Below, piece after piece: positions 1 to 7,457 of a DNA stretch of 38,528 nt. The stretch covers positions 1 to 38,528 of the IMG/VR virus record IMGVR_UViG_3300009428_000020. The stretch is one strand, 5' to 3'. The number at the start of each line of letters is the position of its first letter. Positions within the stretch are counted from its first letter, which is position 1. The translations under genes and the position numbers were made by a program. The stretch is from a virus. The notes below the pieces were generated by a model. That model was not told where the DNA came from. It saw only the letters and a list, made by a program, of their open reading frames with translations, and ran no database searches.

Positions 1-1901
1 CTCTCCCCAATACCTTTGTCGAAAGTGTAGGTACCAAAAGAATTTGTGTGTTTGACAACATCAGCAACAAAAGACATTCTAATAAAGGGAACGTATCCGC
101 CTGGATTACCACGGTCATTACTGACCATACAAAGCATCCCATCTAGCATAGTAAGAGCTTTTACGCCCCTTCGCCCAAGCATATCTTTAACATTAAAGAC
201 CCCGGCAAATACCATCCACATTGGCATATCAGGGTCATCACCGTCATATATTGTTACTTTGTTGGTTGAACTCCAATTCTCACCATTGCCCGTAATAACA
301 ATCACAGCCACAGCAGGGAAATCTTTACGAGAACCACGAGTACTAGTATTTAGCGTTTCGTTATACCAACTAGTATGTTGCGTACGGTTTCTCCACGCAC
401 CACCATCACTATCTTTGCTTGTGTCATAGACAAATGTATCTACTAAATTAACAGCGGAGATAGCCTGAGATATCGTTGCACTGTGGGTGTTATTCCATAC
501 GTGACCATACCCTGCATCTCCGTTACCAATATCTATCTGTAGATTACTCTGACTATACCCACTTGAATGTGTTACATCATAATCAACTCGGTACCACTCG
601 CCTTCAATTATATTTACAGCCTGTCCTATGCTTGAGCTTGTAACTCCGTCTACCCGCTCAACACTTCCATTTTCTGCCCATTCAAAATCTGGCTCTGAGT
701 AAGTCCATCCGGTTAAATCAGTATCAAACGTGCTATTAGTCAGCATATTTGCGCCGGTATAGGCGCTAATAGGAGAAGAAAAATCGATTATACTTAAATG
801 CAAAGTACCGCTGTTATGCGTAACATCAAAAGAGATTTCGTATGATTCATTCGTTTCAAAAATTACAGGTGTTTTAACGGCTGCAAAATTTGAACCCCAT
901 TTAGTAGTATCTTCACAGGTAAGCACATCACCGTCTATAGACCACTGGCCTATATAAGAATCCTGAGGGGCGAACCAAGGCGACTTATTTGTATCGCTGT
1001 TAATAACTCCGGACTGCGCAATATCGGCAATTAAGTTAGGTTCTGCGCTAGGAAGTATTAATGTACCAAGTCTTTGGCGCTCTGCGTCAACTTCCCAGTT
1101 AGCTAAAACACCCAGTCCCATTTTAGTAGCTACAGCAAGCTGGGCAGAATCTTCTCCTGAATCTGCAAAAGCACTTTTCGCTTCAAAAGTAATAGGAGCT
1201 GCATACGCTATTGTAGCAATAGACGGAATTGTGCCTACAATATCGCCGTACCAACCACTGTCGTGTATGAAAAAACTAGTGCCGCTAGCTTTTACTGCAG
1301 GGAAAAAGTGGCTATTAGTATTCCCATCCCAGCTAGCACGACCTCCTCGACGAACATCTGGAGCAAGAGCGTATGCATCCCCCGTACAACTAAGGGGCAT
1401 TTTGCTGACGTGTTTTAGGGTTGGGGTAGCTTCAAAACTAGATTGCGACTCTTCAAGAATATAAGCAACACTCGTTCCTGCAAAACTTACAAGGGTTGCA
1501 CTGTTATCTAAGTCTATAGAACCGTTATGTGTCGCATCACCGTAAAAGTAAATGTTGTTCACGGTCATTAAATTAGGCATACGCCCTTTAAATTCCGCTG
1601 CATTTCTAAACGATATACTGCTGTTTTTTGATCTTATAAGAGCAGAGCCAGCAGCTTCTAGACTACTGTTTAATACTAGGTTTCCGTCACTCGCATTCGC
1701 CACACTACTGGCATGCAGGTGCGTAGTTCTAGGCGTTAACTCCGCATTATTATTTCGCTCCACCCGTCCTCGGTGGTGCGTAAATACGTGGGAGTTAAGT
1801 TCTAGATCACTAGAAACGGCGATGTCGGCATTAGCGTATCTTGCACCCTCCAGCAAGACACCTAATAGGCCGACACCTAAAAGCCCAGACCTTAAACGCA
1901 T
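1..1901 (-). CDS. Tail fibre / receptor-binding protein, N-terminal part (runs off the left edge)
   Basis: The minus frame is open from ATG at 1901 to the window edge (about 633 codons). An in-frame TAA directly precedes this ATG. AAGG about 10 nt upstream, overlapping the stop of the preceding gene, serves as ribosome site, so the start is firm. The first 25 residues are hydrophobic and end in ANA, resembling a signal peptide, which is unusual for a phage fibre. Two segments, around residues 340-375 and 390-460, share the pattern Y-x-[IV]-x-[FY]-DVTH-x-SG, and the second begins with an N-x-L-x-N-x-x-F-D-x-D-L-x-G-W block. Both patterns are common in jelly-roll carbohydrate-binding modules. 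The N-terminal 200 residues look beta-rich and repetitive. Inferred role: host-surface glycan binding. Its C-terminus is probably the partial gene at the other window end. I do not recognise the exact family. Confidence 0.7.
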   Translation of the reverse strand, partial: MRLRSGLLGVGLLGVLLEGARYANADIAVSSDLELNSHVFTHHRGRVERNNNAELTPRTTHLHASSVANASDGNLVLNSSLEAAGSALIRSKNSSISFRNAAEFKGRMPNLMTVNNIYFYGDATHNGSIDLDNSATLVSFAGTSVAYILEESQSSFEATPTLKHVSKMPLSCTGDAYALAPDVRRGGRASWDGNTNSHFFPAVKASGTSFFIHDSGWYGDIVGTIPSIATIAYAAPITFEAKSAFADSGEDSAQLAVATKMGLGVLANWEVDAERQRLGTLILPSAEPNLIADIAQSGVINSDTNKSPWFAPQDSYIGQWSIDGDVLTCEDTTKWGSNFAAVKTPVIFETNESYEISFDVTHNSGTLHLSIIDFSSPISAYTGANMLTNSTFDTDLTGWTYSEPDFEWAENGSVERVDGVTSSSIGQAVNIIEGEWYRVDYDVTHSSGYSQSNLQIDIGNGDAGYGHVWNNTHSATISQAISAVNLVDTFVYDTSKDSDGGAWRNRTQHTSWYNETLNTSTRGSRKDFPAVAVIVITGNGENWSSTNKVTIYDGDDPDMPMWMVFAGVFNVKDMLGRRGVKALTMLDGMLCMVSNDRGNPGGYVPFIRMSFVADVVKHTNSFGTYTFDKGIGE

Positions 1902-1913
1902 TTAAAGCTTGCC

Positions 1914-2339
1914 TTAGTTTAAGGTGAAGATAATAGAACCCATTGAAAAGGCCAATACGTCATCAACTGCCAAAGTTTTAGCGCTAGCTAATTCACCGTG
2001 CAATAGCATACTACCGCCATTAGCAGTCCCTGAATCAAAAATCGCGGCATGCGTAATAGTGATAGAAGCTTGGCTAGCATTAGCGTTAGCATCAAACTGA
2101 ATGCTGTTTGAATTAGCCGTCTGGTTACCGTTAAAAAGATCCCAAATCGCGGCCTGACGTGCGTATCCCGTATAGTCCGCTTCATTTACCATACTACCAG
2201 CATCTGTTGGATCTGCAGTAAAGAGTGCTAAATATACCGGTTGTCCTGCTACAGTGCTGTCTCCGGAGGATGGTTGTGTATCCCCTTGTAAGAAGTGCTT
2301 AACGATCTGCCCTTCAAGGTGGTCTGATAAAGCTGCCAT
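1914..2339 (-). CDS. Small phage structural / tail-associated protein, 141 aa
   Basis: A 141-residue protein starting at ATG 2339, with AGGA (2348-2351) suitably placed upstream. The N-terminus (ALSDHLEGQIVKHFL), the middle VYLALFTADP segment, a YARQAAIWDLF segment and a final ITHAAIFD...LLHGEL region match, from memory, a widespread family of small tailed-phage proteins encoded among tail genes. Their exact role is not settled. It is the first gene of the minus-strand block, and its stop overlaps the ribosome site of the tail fibre gene, so the two are probably translated from one message. A structural or fibre-assembly role is inferred from position only. Confidence 0.65.
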   Translation of the reverse strand: MAALSDHLEGQIVKHFLQGDTQPSSGDSTVAGQPVYLALFTADPTDAGSMVNEADYTGYARQAAIWDLFNGNQTANSNSIQFDANANASQASITITHAAIFDSGTANGGSMLLHGELASAKTLAVDDVLAFSMGSIIFTLN

Positions 2340-2357
2340 AAAATTATTCCTGTGTGG

Positions 2358-2367
2358 TTACTAGTAA
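2358..2367. promoter_or_regulatory. Perfect 10-bp palindrome, candidate operator
   Basis: TTACTAGTAA is a perfect inverted repeat 19 bp upstream of the first minus-strand gene start. Its place in the divergent control region, in front of the virion block, fits a repressor or activator site. The only obvious candidate partner nearby is the AlpA-like protein encoded at 2472. The site occurs once here, so it could be chance in A/T-rich DNA. Confidence 0.3.
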
Positions 2368-2427
2368 GTATCCGTAGCCTACCCATCCTCAAAATACTTT
2401 TCTGATTTTATTTATCTCTATTGCTAG

Positions 2428-2440
2428 ATGCCTAAGGCAT
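2428..2440 (+). promoter_or_regulatory. Candidate virion-RNA-polymerase hairpin promoter 1
   Basis: ATGCC-TAA-GGCAT forms a 5-bp stem with a 3-base loop, 32 nt before the first plus-strand gene. N4 virion RNA polymerase recognises small DNA hairpins of this size (about 5-7 bp stem, 3-base loop, purine at the loop centre). Read on plus, the loop centre here is A. No gene ends into this point from either side, so a terminator role makes little sense. The same GCCTA(A/C)GGC core recurs at 4054-4062. The polymerase candidate is encoded at 10544-22066. Confidence 0.45.
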
Positions 2441-2471
2441 TCGGTGATTTTTTATTTTCTAGGAGAACGTA

Positions 2472-2729
2472 ATGCAACAAGAGACCCTAATCGCTCGAGT
2501 CCCCATTGATCCATGGTGGGGAGTAGATACTATCGCTGAATACTTGGACATGGAAAAACGCCAAGTACGAGAAAGAATTACAAAATCGACAGGCTTCCCA
2601 AAGCCTAGTACACTCAAGTTTGGGAAGACAACCAGCCGAGCACGCTGGAAAGCTTCAGAAGTCATTGAATGGGCGAACACGCATTTTCAAAGGGTATCTG
2701 ATGACCAAGAGCACAGGAAAAGCGCTTAA
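2472..2729 (+). CDS. AlpA-like small DNA-binding protein, possible excisionase/regulator
   Basis: An 85-residue protein starting at ATG 2472, with GGAG (2461-2464) upstream. Residues about 14-70 look like a winged-helix/MerR-type helix-turn-helix of the AlpA/excisionase kind: a W-W-G-V-D-T-I-A-E-Y-L start, then a recognition-helix-like R-Q-V-R-E-R-I, a G-F-P-K-P segment, and a terminal R-W-K-A-S-E-V-I-E-W-A. AlpA-like proteins act as excisionases or as activators of integrase-linked genes. It lies just before the attP-like segment and the integrase, where a directionality factor would be expected. It is also the only recognisable DNA-binding regulator in the window, so it may double as a switch protein (inference). 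Confidence 0.65.
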   Translation: MQQETLIARVPIDPWWGVDTIAEYLDMEKRQVRERITKSTGFPKPSTLKFGKTTSRARWKASEVIEWANTHFQRVSDDQEHRKSA

Positions 2730-2765
2730 CTCTATATTTTCCCCACAAAACTCCCCAAAACCAAT

Positions 2766-2791
2766 AAAACCCAAGGTATTCACTGGGTTTT
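2766..2791 (+). terminator. Rho-independent terminator after the AlpA-like gene
   Basis: AAAACCCA (2766-2773) and TGGGTTTT (2784-2791) form a perfect 8-bp stem with a 10-nt loop. The T-run is part of the 3' arm. It lies 36 nt past the stop of the AlpA-like gene and directly abuts the tRNA-like attP core. It would isolate that small gene from the integrase. With A-run and T-run on opposite arms it could work in both directions. Confidence 0.55.
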
Positions 2792-2812
2792 CAAGTCCGG
2801 CCTCCGGTACCA
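2788..2812 (+). other. Candidate attP core: 3' end of a tRNA gene (probably tRNA-Leu)
   Basis: From about 2790 the bases fit the 3' end of a tRNA exactly: T-loop TTCAAGT (2790-2796), 3' T-stem CCGGC (2797-2801), 3' acceptor strand CTCCGGT (2802-2808), discriminator A and CCA (2810-2812). The matching 5' T-stem (it should read GCCGG) is absent; the bases there are GGGTT, so this is not a whole tRNA. Tyrosine integrases often recombine into tRNA 3' ends with the phage carrying just this part, and the integrase gene starts 187 bp downstream. Discriminator A and the TTCAAGT loop suggest tRNA-Leu, which is inference. The unbroken core without host flanks suggests the free, non-integrated form. Confidence 0.6.
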
Positions 2813-2830
2813 TCTACCGAAAAAGCCTAT

Positions 2831-2986
2831 CTACACCCCGCCACACTTTTGTACTCAAAGGCTTTATATGACTGGCTCTCCAGCCAATTAGACAATTAGG
2901 CCTTTACCCCTTTCTTTCACTTGTCTACACTTTGCTACACACGTTTTTGGGGCAATATCCCCCATTAGCTCCCCAATCGACTCCCC
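2831..2986. repeat. Repeats beside attP, candidate integrase arm-type sites
   Basis: This non-coding stretch between the attP core and the integrase holds CTACAC at 2831-2836, 2925-2930 and 2935-2940. The last two lie exactly 10 bp (one helical turn) apart. CTCCCC occurs at 2969-2974 and 2981-2986, with another copy at 2751-2756 on the other side of the core. A small hairpin TGGCT-CTCC-AGCCA is at 2873-2886. Repeats on both sides of a core suit arm-type binding sites of an integrase and excisionase. No open frame of note lies here. Confidence 0.4.
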
Positions 2987-2998
2987 GTGGGACTAAAA

Positions 2999-4021
2999 AT
3001 GGCAAGTATTACGAAGACAGCGAAAGGTAATTGGCGAGTACAACTTTCTGTGAAAGGAAAGCGGGCTTCTGCGTCCTTTGAAACCAAGAGGGAGGCTAAC
3101 CGCTGGGCCAGGGAAGCTGAAGACACCATGCGTTCTGGCGAGTCAGCACAGCCTCCCGTTCCTCAAGTAACCTTAGTTGAATTGTTTCAGCGTTACGCTG
3201 AAGAAGTTAGCCCTACTAAGTCTGGTGAAGAGTATGAAGCAAAGCGGCTGGAGTACCTTCCCCGGGGTCATCCAGTGTTTAAAGAGATCGCCGACCTAAA
3301 GCTCCCTATTATCGATATCACCAGTGACCATATATCCCGCTGGAAGAATTTACGCCTATTAGACGTTAAGACATCTACCCTATTACGAGAAAAAAACCTA
3401 ATCAGTAACGTCTTTAGTATGGCGGTAGAATGGGGGTTACTAGAAGTCAGCCCTTTTAAAGGAGTAAGCTGGCCTAAAGAGCCAGAAGAGCGTGAGCGCC
3501 CTATTAGCCAGCAAGAAATAGATTTAATGCTGCTGTGCTTAGATGACTGGGATAAGAAGACCAAGCCCACTACGGCTAGCCACAGAGTGGCTGCCATGTG
3601 GTGCTTGGCTCTAGAAACAGCCATGCGTCAAGGGGAAATAAAAGACCTCCAGACCCATGAAGTAGATTTAAAAAATCAAGTTATTCGACTCGCCGATAGA
3701 CGCACTAAAGAAAAACGTAAAAAGATGTTAGCTTTAAACACCGAAGCTGTTCGTATCCTCAAACTCTGCCACTGCCCTGATGCAGATAACTGGTTTGGTA
3801 TCAGCCGTAAACTGGCCGTTAGTGGGTATTTCAGGAAAGCCAGGATTAACGCCAACATCCTGGATCTAGTATTCCACGATTCTCGCCATGAAGCCGTTAC
3901 TCGCCTCTCAGAAAAGCTCAGTGTCATGGAGCTATCTCGCCAAACAGGCATTCGTGACCTAAGGATACTAATGCGGTATTACGAAAAACAAGCTGACGCT
4001 TTTGTTGGCAAACTAGACTAA
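2999..4021 (+). CDS. int: Tyrosine-recombinase integrase
   Basis: Inferred to integrate and excise the phage genome at the tRNA-like attP core just upstream. I chose ATG 2999 (340 aa), which has GGGA shortly upstream; a GTG four codons earlier (2987) is less likely. The N-terminal 45 residues look like a small arm-binding domain (NWRVQLSVKGKRASASFETKREA). Residues about 55-165 fit the helical core-binding domain. The catalytic domain shows R210 (ETAMRQGE), the H-x-x-R box with H293 and R296 (HDSRHEA), and the tyrosine at 327 or 328 (MRYYE). The usual second-strand lysine is plausibly in the KEKRKK segment. Length and motif order are normal and the gene looks intact. Its presence implies a temperate life style. 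Confidence 0.92.
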   Translation: MASITKTAKGNWRVQLSVKGKRASASFETKREANRWAREAEDTMRSGESAQPPVPQVTLVELFQRYAEEVSPTKSGEEYEAKRLEYLPRGHPVFKEIADLKLPIIDITSDHISRWKNLRLLDVKTSTLLREKNLISNVFSMAVEWGLLEVSPFKGVSWPKEPEERERPISQQEIDLMLLCLDDWDKKTKPTTASHRVAAMWCLALETAMRQGEIKDLQTHEVDLKNQVIRLADRRTKEKRKKMLALNTEAVRILKLCHCPDADNWFGISRKLAVSGYFRKARINANILDLVFHDSRHEAVTRLSEKLSVMELSRQTGIRDLRILMRYYEKQADAFVGKLD

Positions 4022-4049
4022 CTCACCCACTCCCTTTAGCCCCCTCTCA

Positions 4050-4066
4050 GGAAGCCTACGGCTTTC
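4050..4066 (+). promoter_or_regulatory. Candidate virion-RNA-polymerase hairpin promoter 2 (or integrase terminator)
   Basis: GGAAGCC-TAC-GGCTTTC forms a 7-bp stem with one G-T pair and a 3-base loop whose centre is A. It lies in the 139-bp gap (4022-4160) between integrase and nuclease, the only sizeable gap inside the early block. The core GCCTACGGC matches the hairpin at 2428-2440 except for one loop base. Stem size and loop length suit N4 virion polymerase promoters. It could instead be a short terminator for the integrase, since TTTCT follows the stem. The rest of the gap holds a C-rich run and the ribosome site of the next gene. Confidence 0.4.
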
Positions 4067-4160
4067 TGCGCTTCTTATCGTCTGAAAAAAGTCCAGAAAA
4101 CTTTAATTTGCAGGCGTAACGTCAATACCCCCCCTCATTCCAATATCCATGGAGATAAGA

Positions 4161-5201
4161 ATGTCTGAGTTCCAAAACCAAACAGGTGTGTCTCTATCTG
4201 TAGCAGTTTATTTAGCCACAGATCATTACGATTACGTCCCTGATGCTATTTCAGCCACTGGGCTACTTAAACCAGTAAGAGCCACAGTACTTTCACGCCG
4301 TGTACCGGCAGAGCAACAGTCTATTGATGTCATAGACGTCTTCAAATCGCGCTTAGGTACGTCGATCCACGACGGTATCGAAAAAGTGTGGACTGGCGAT
4401 CATTACAAGCAAGCCATGCGCAAACTGGGGTATACCCAAAAAGTAGTTGACCGTATTGTAGTTAACCCCGCTGATATTCTTACAGAAGCTGGCTATGACA
4501 TAGAAGCCCTTGAAGAGGCGGATACGTTTATTACTCACGGCACCTCACCCAAAGACGCTATTCCTGTCTTTATGGAAATCCGAGGCTTTCGTGAAATTGA
4601 TGGGCAAAAAATCTCGGGTAAATTCGATTTTGCCGCAGAAGGCCGTATCGAAGACTTTAAATCGACGAGTACGTTTACCTTCACTCACCAAACCAAAGTA
4701 GGCGATTACAAGCTGCAAGGCAGCATTTATCGCTGGCTTCACCCTAAAATCATTACCGAAGACCATATCCACATTCAGTATCTATTCACTGATTGGATGG
4801 CAGGTAAAGCCAAAAACAATCCTAACTACCCTCAGTCCCCTACCATACATCAAAGCATTCCGTTGCTGTCACTGGAAGAAACTGAGCAGTTTGTTCGTAC
4901 CAAATTAAGCGCAATTCAACGCTTTATAGATTCCCCACAAGACAACTTGCCAGCGTGTACTGACGAAGAGTTGTGGAGAAAACCCCCGAGCTATAAGTAT
5001 TACAAAAACCCTAAAAAAATGACTCGCTCTACTAAAAATTATACCACTCCGCAAGAAGCGTATAGGCGTCTTGCAGATGATGGGAATGTCGGTTTAGTCG
5101 TAGAAAAGTCAGGGGAAGTTGTAGCCTGTAGATTTTGTCCCGCCGCCTCAGTATGTACACAAAAAGAAAGATACATACTCGACGGCTCACTAGTAATGTA
5201 A
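4161..5201 (+). CDS. PD-(D/E)XK (RecB/Cas4-like) nuclease with likely Fe-S cluster
   Basis: Probable DNA exonuclease for phage recombination or DNA processing. I start it at ATG 4161 (346 aa) because GGAG at 4151-4154 is ideally spaced; an ATG at 4149 overlaps that ribosome site. The nuclease core is visible: D156 in GKFDF, then D165-x-K167 in RIEDFKS, then Q186 in YKLQGSIYRW, the conserved Gln-Tyr helix of RecB-type nucleases. Four cysteines, C266 (PACTDEELW) and C323-x2-C326-x5-C332, have the spacing seen in phage and Cas4/AddB-type nucleases that hold a 4Fe-4S cluster. It is the first gene of the replication set and is followed nine bases later by the ATPase-primase. Assignment to a named subfamily would need a profile search. 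Confidence 0.8.
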   Translation: MSEFQNQTGVSLSVAVYLATDHYDYVPDAISATGLLKPVRATVLSRRVPAEQQSIDVIDVFKSRLGTSIHDGIEKVWTGDHYKQAMRKLGYTQKVVDRIVVNPADILTEAGYDIEALEEADTFITHGTSPKDAIPVFMEIRGFREIDGQKISGKFDFAAEGRIEDFKSTSTFTFTHQTKVGDYKLQGSIYRWLHPKIITEDHIHIQYLFTDWMAGKAKNNPNYPQSPTIHQSIPLLSLEETEQFVRTKLSAIQRFIDSPQDNLPACTDEELWRKPPSYKYYKNPKKMTRSTKNYTTPQEAYRRLADDGNVGLVVEKSGEVVACRFCPAASVCTQKERYILDGSLVM

Positions 5202-5210
5202 GGAGAAGTT

Positions 5211-7397
5211 ATGTCCGCAGCACTCGCTGAAAAATTAGATGAAATTGAAGTAGAGCTAAAGCCCTATGATGAAATGTCATATCACCCCGCCACCGAAAAA
5301 CTGGCAGAACACTTATGCCGTTTAGCAAATAATACGGACCCGTCTTTTTTTAGATTGGCCGTAGCGTATTACTTTGCACAAGTAGCCACCATGATGCGTT
5401 GCAGTATACGTGATGTTAATGGCAAAAAAGTCCCTGTTAACTTATACGCAATTAATCTGGCTACATCAGGTTCAGGTAAAGGCCTCACAGTAAATCTGAT
5501 GGAAGATGAAGTGTTAGACCAGTTTTACCATAACTTCAAAGAAAAAACCTTTCCTCTAATGGCGGCTCAAAATATTCCGACTATCGCTAATAAGCGGTCT
5601 ATTCGTAAATCGACCGATCCAGATGTTGAGCTAGAGCGAGCTGAAAAAGAATTTGAAGCTCAAGGTGAATTGCTTTTTAGTTTTGACGCAGCAACCTCTG
5701 CAGCCATTAAACAGGCACGCCATAAATTACTCATGGCGGATGCGGGTTCAATGAATTTGCAGATAGATGAGATTGGTACAAACCTAACCAGCACCGGAGA
5801 GTCATTTGCACCTTTTCTTGAATTGTATGACTTAGGTAAGATCAAGAATAAGTTAGTAAAAAATACGGCGGATAACGCTCGTAACGAAGAGTTAGTTGGG
5901 CGTACACCGTGCAACATGATGTTATTTGGAACACCCAGCCGTTTACTAGATGGCGGTAAAACAGAAGACGAATTCTACAACATGATGGATGCAGGCTATC
6001 CACGTAGATCTTTCTTTGCGTATTCCAGAAAGCACATTAAAAACGAAGTTATCGATCCTAAAGCCATACTTAAGCAGCAGATAGAAGATACTAATAATAC
6101 TTTTCTTGAAGATCTGTCAGACAGTATGGGTGATTTAGCTGATCCTGCGCTAATGAACACTTCACTAAAACTAGGCGAAGACCTGGCATTGTTGCTTATT
6201 CATTACCGGCTAGATAACGAAGCTAAGGCTGATAGCCTGCCTGAACATGAAGAGTTACGTAAAGCAGAGTTATCGCACCGTCACAATAAAGCCAAGAAGC
6301 TTGCAGGCATCTACGCTTTTACAGACGGCTCGCCTGAAATCACTGAAGATCACATTTACTATGCGATCAAGCTGACTGAAGACTCTGGTAATGCATTCGA
6401 TAAGTTACTTACTCGAGACCGTGCTCACGTTAAGTTAGCGCGGTACGTTGCTGATGTTAAGCGTCCCATTACTCAAGTCGACTTAGTAGAAGACTTGCCT
6501 TTTTATAAAGGCTCAGCAGCGGCTAAAAATGAAATGATGCAACTAGCGATTGCTTATGGCTACCAAAACAACATTTTAATTAAAAAAGCATTTACTGATG
6601 GCGTTCAATTTATTCGTGGGGAGTCTTTAGAGGCTACCGATTTGAACGAAATGCGAGTCAGTTACAGTGATCATATCGCTTATAACTACACTTCTGATGT
6701 CGCTAAGTTTGATCAGTTGCACCAGTTAACTCAAGCAGCTGGTATGCACTGGTGCAGTCACGGGTTTGATGAAGGGCATCGCTGCGAAGATAAAGTGGTA
6801 CCTGGCTTTAATCTAGTAGTGCTCGACATTGATGATGGTGTCCCTATGTCTACTGCAATGATGTTGCTGAAAGACTATAAGGCGCTGTTCTACACAACTA
6901 AGCGGCACACTAACGAAGAGAACCGCTACCGTATCGTTCTACCCACTAACTATAAGTTAGAACTAGACGCTAACGATTATAAAGATTTTATGCAGAATCT
7001 TTTTGACTGGTTACCTTTCGCAGTAGATGACAAAACCAATCAGCGCTCACGTAAGTGGCTGTCGCATAATGGTACTTATGAATACCAAGATGGGCAGTTA
7101 CTGGATGTGCTTCCGTTTATTCCTAAAACCAGTAAAAACGAAACCTACCGCCAAACAATTATCGACCAACAAGGTATGGATAATTTAGAGCGGTGGACTA
7201 TCGCAAATACAGGCGACGGAAACCGGAACAATATGTTACTGCGCTACGCGATGATCCTAGTGGATGCAGGACTTCCATACGAAACCATTCTTTCTAAAGT
7301 GACTGGGCTTAACGATAAACTCCCGGATAAACTAGAAGATGCTGAATTGTTATCTACCGTGATGATTACGGTAAGTAAATCGATTGCTAAACAATAA
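5211..7397 (+). CDS. Replication protein: ATPase (DUF3987-like) fused to AEP-type primase
   Basis: 728 aa. The N-terminal half has a Walker A (TSGSGKG, K90) and Walker B (NLQIDEIG, D186-E187) separated as in DUF3987-type phage/plasmid ATPases, so it may be the replicative helicase. The C-terminal part has archaeo-eukaryotic-primase marks: D539-x-D541 in VVLDIDDG, a basic strand NRYRIVLP (571-578), and D606 followed by SRKW (613-616), as in RepB/primpol-like primases. Proposed roles are DNA unwinding and primer synthesis. A ribosome site (AAGGAG) precedes ATG 5211. ATPase first and primase second is the reverse of the usual primase-helicase order. No DNA polymerase gene is found in the window, so replication probably uses the host polymerase. 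Confidence 0.75.
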   Translation: MSAALAEKLDEIEVELKPYDEMSYHPATEKLAEHLCRLANNTDPSFFRLAVAYYFAQVATMMRCSIRDVNGKKVPVNLYAINLATSGSGKGLTVNLMEDEVLDQFYHNFKEKTFPLMAAQNIPTIANKRSIRKSTDPDVELERAEKEFEAQGELLFSFDAATSAAIKQARHKLLMADAGSMNLQIDEIGTNLTSTGESFAPFLELYDLGKIKNKLVKNTADNARNEELVGRTPCNMMLFGTPSRLLDGGKTEDEFYNMMDAGYPRRSFFAYSRKHIKNEVIDPKAILKQQIEDTNNTFLEDLSDSMGDLADPALMNTSLKLGEDLALLLIHYRLDNEAKADSLPEHEELRKAELSHRHNKAKKLAGIYAFTDGSPEITEDHIYYAIKLTEDSGNAFDKLLTRDRAHVKLARYVADVKRPITQVDLVEDLPFYKGSAAAKNEMMQLAIAYGYQNNILIKKAFTDGVQFIRGESLEATDLNEMRVSYSDHIAYNYTSDVAKFDQLHQLTQAAGMHWCSHGFDEGHRCEDKVVPGFNLVVLDIDDGVPMSTAMMLLKDYKALFYTTKRHTNEENRYRIVLPTNYKLELDANDYKDFMQNLFDWLPFAVDDKTNQRSRKWLSHNGTYEYQDGQLLDVLPFIPKTSKNETYRQTIIDQQGMDNLERWTIANTGDGNRNNMLLRYAMILVDAGLPYETILSKVTGLNDKLPDKLEDAELLSTVMITVSKSIAKQ

Positions 7398-7406
7398 CTT
7401 TAATCA

Positions 7407-7425
7407 GGGCGGCCCATCGCCGCTC
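7407..7425 (+). other. GC-rich hairpin between primase and AAA ATPase genes
   Basis: GGGCGGC (7407-7413) and GCCGCTC (7419-7425) pair over 7 bp (one G-T) with a 5-base loop, followed by TTTG. It lies in the 60-bp gap after the primase stop. It might be a weak terminator, attenuator or RNA-processing site. The T-run is too short for a strong terminator. Confidence 0.35.
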
Positions 7426-7457
7426 TTTGAACACACATACATCAAGAGGATTTTTTG

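Larger units (their letters stand above)
2340..2471. promoter_or_regulatory. Divergent intergenic control region
   Basis: These 132 bases are the only place where the two transcription blocks diverge: minus-strand virion genes leave to the left and plus-strand lysogeny/replication genes to the right. The region must hold promoters for at least one block. It contains a 10-bp palindrome (2358-2367), a 3-nt-loop hairpin (2428-2440) and an A/T-rich stretch (about 2391-2460). I see no convincing sigma70 -35/-10 pair in either direction. The ribosome sites of both flanking genes lie at its edges (2348-2351 on minus, 2461-2464 on plus). Confidence 0.6.

Noticed and set aside
1552-1905. Plus-strand open frames in 1-1905
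   Set aside because: The opposite strand is continuously open from 1901 to the edge with fibre-like sequence and a ribosome site; these frames are shadows.
2407-2460. Sigma70 promoters in the divergent region
   Set aside because: The stretch is A/T-rich and gives many poor matches, but no -35/-10 pair with good spacing stood out on either strand.
2788-2812. A complete tRNA gene
   Set aside because: Only T-loop to CCA is present; the 5' T-stem, anticodon and D arms are missing, so it is an attP core, not a tRNA gene.
4050-4066. Simple rho-independent terminator of the integrase
   Set aside because: Not excluded, but the 3-nt loop, the core shared with the hairpin at 2428 (where nothing terminates) and lack of a long T-run made a promoter reading at least as good.
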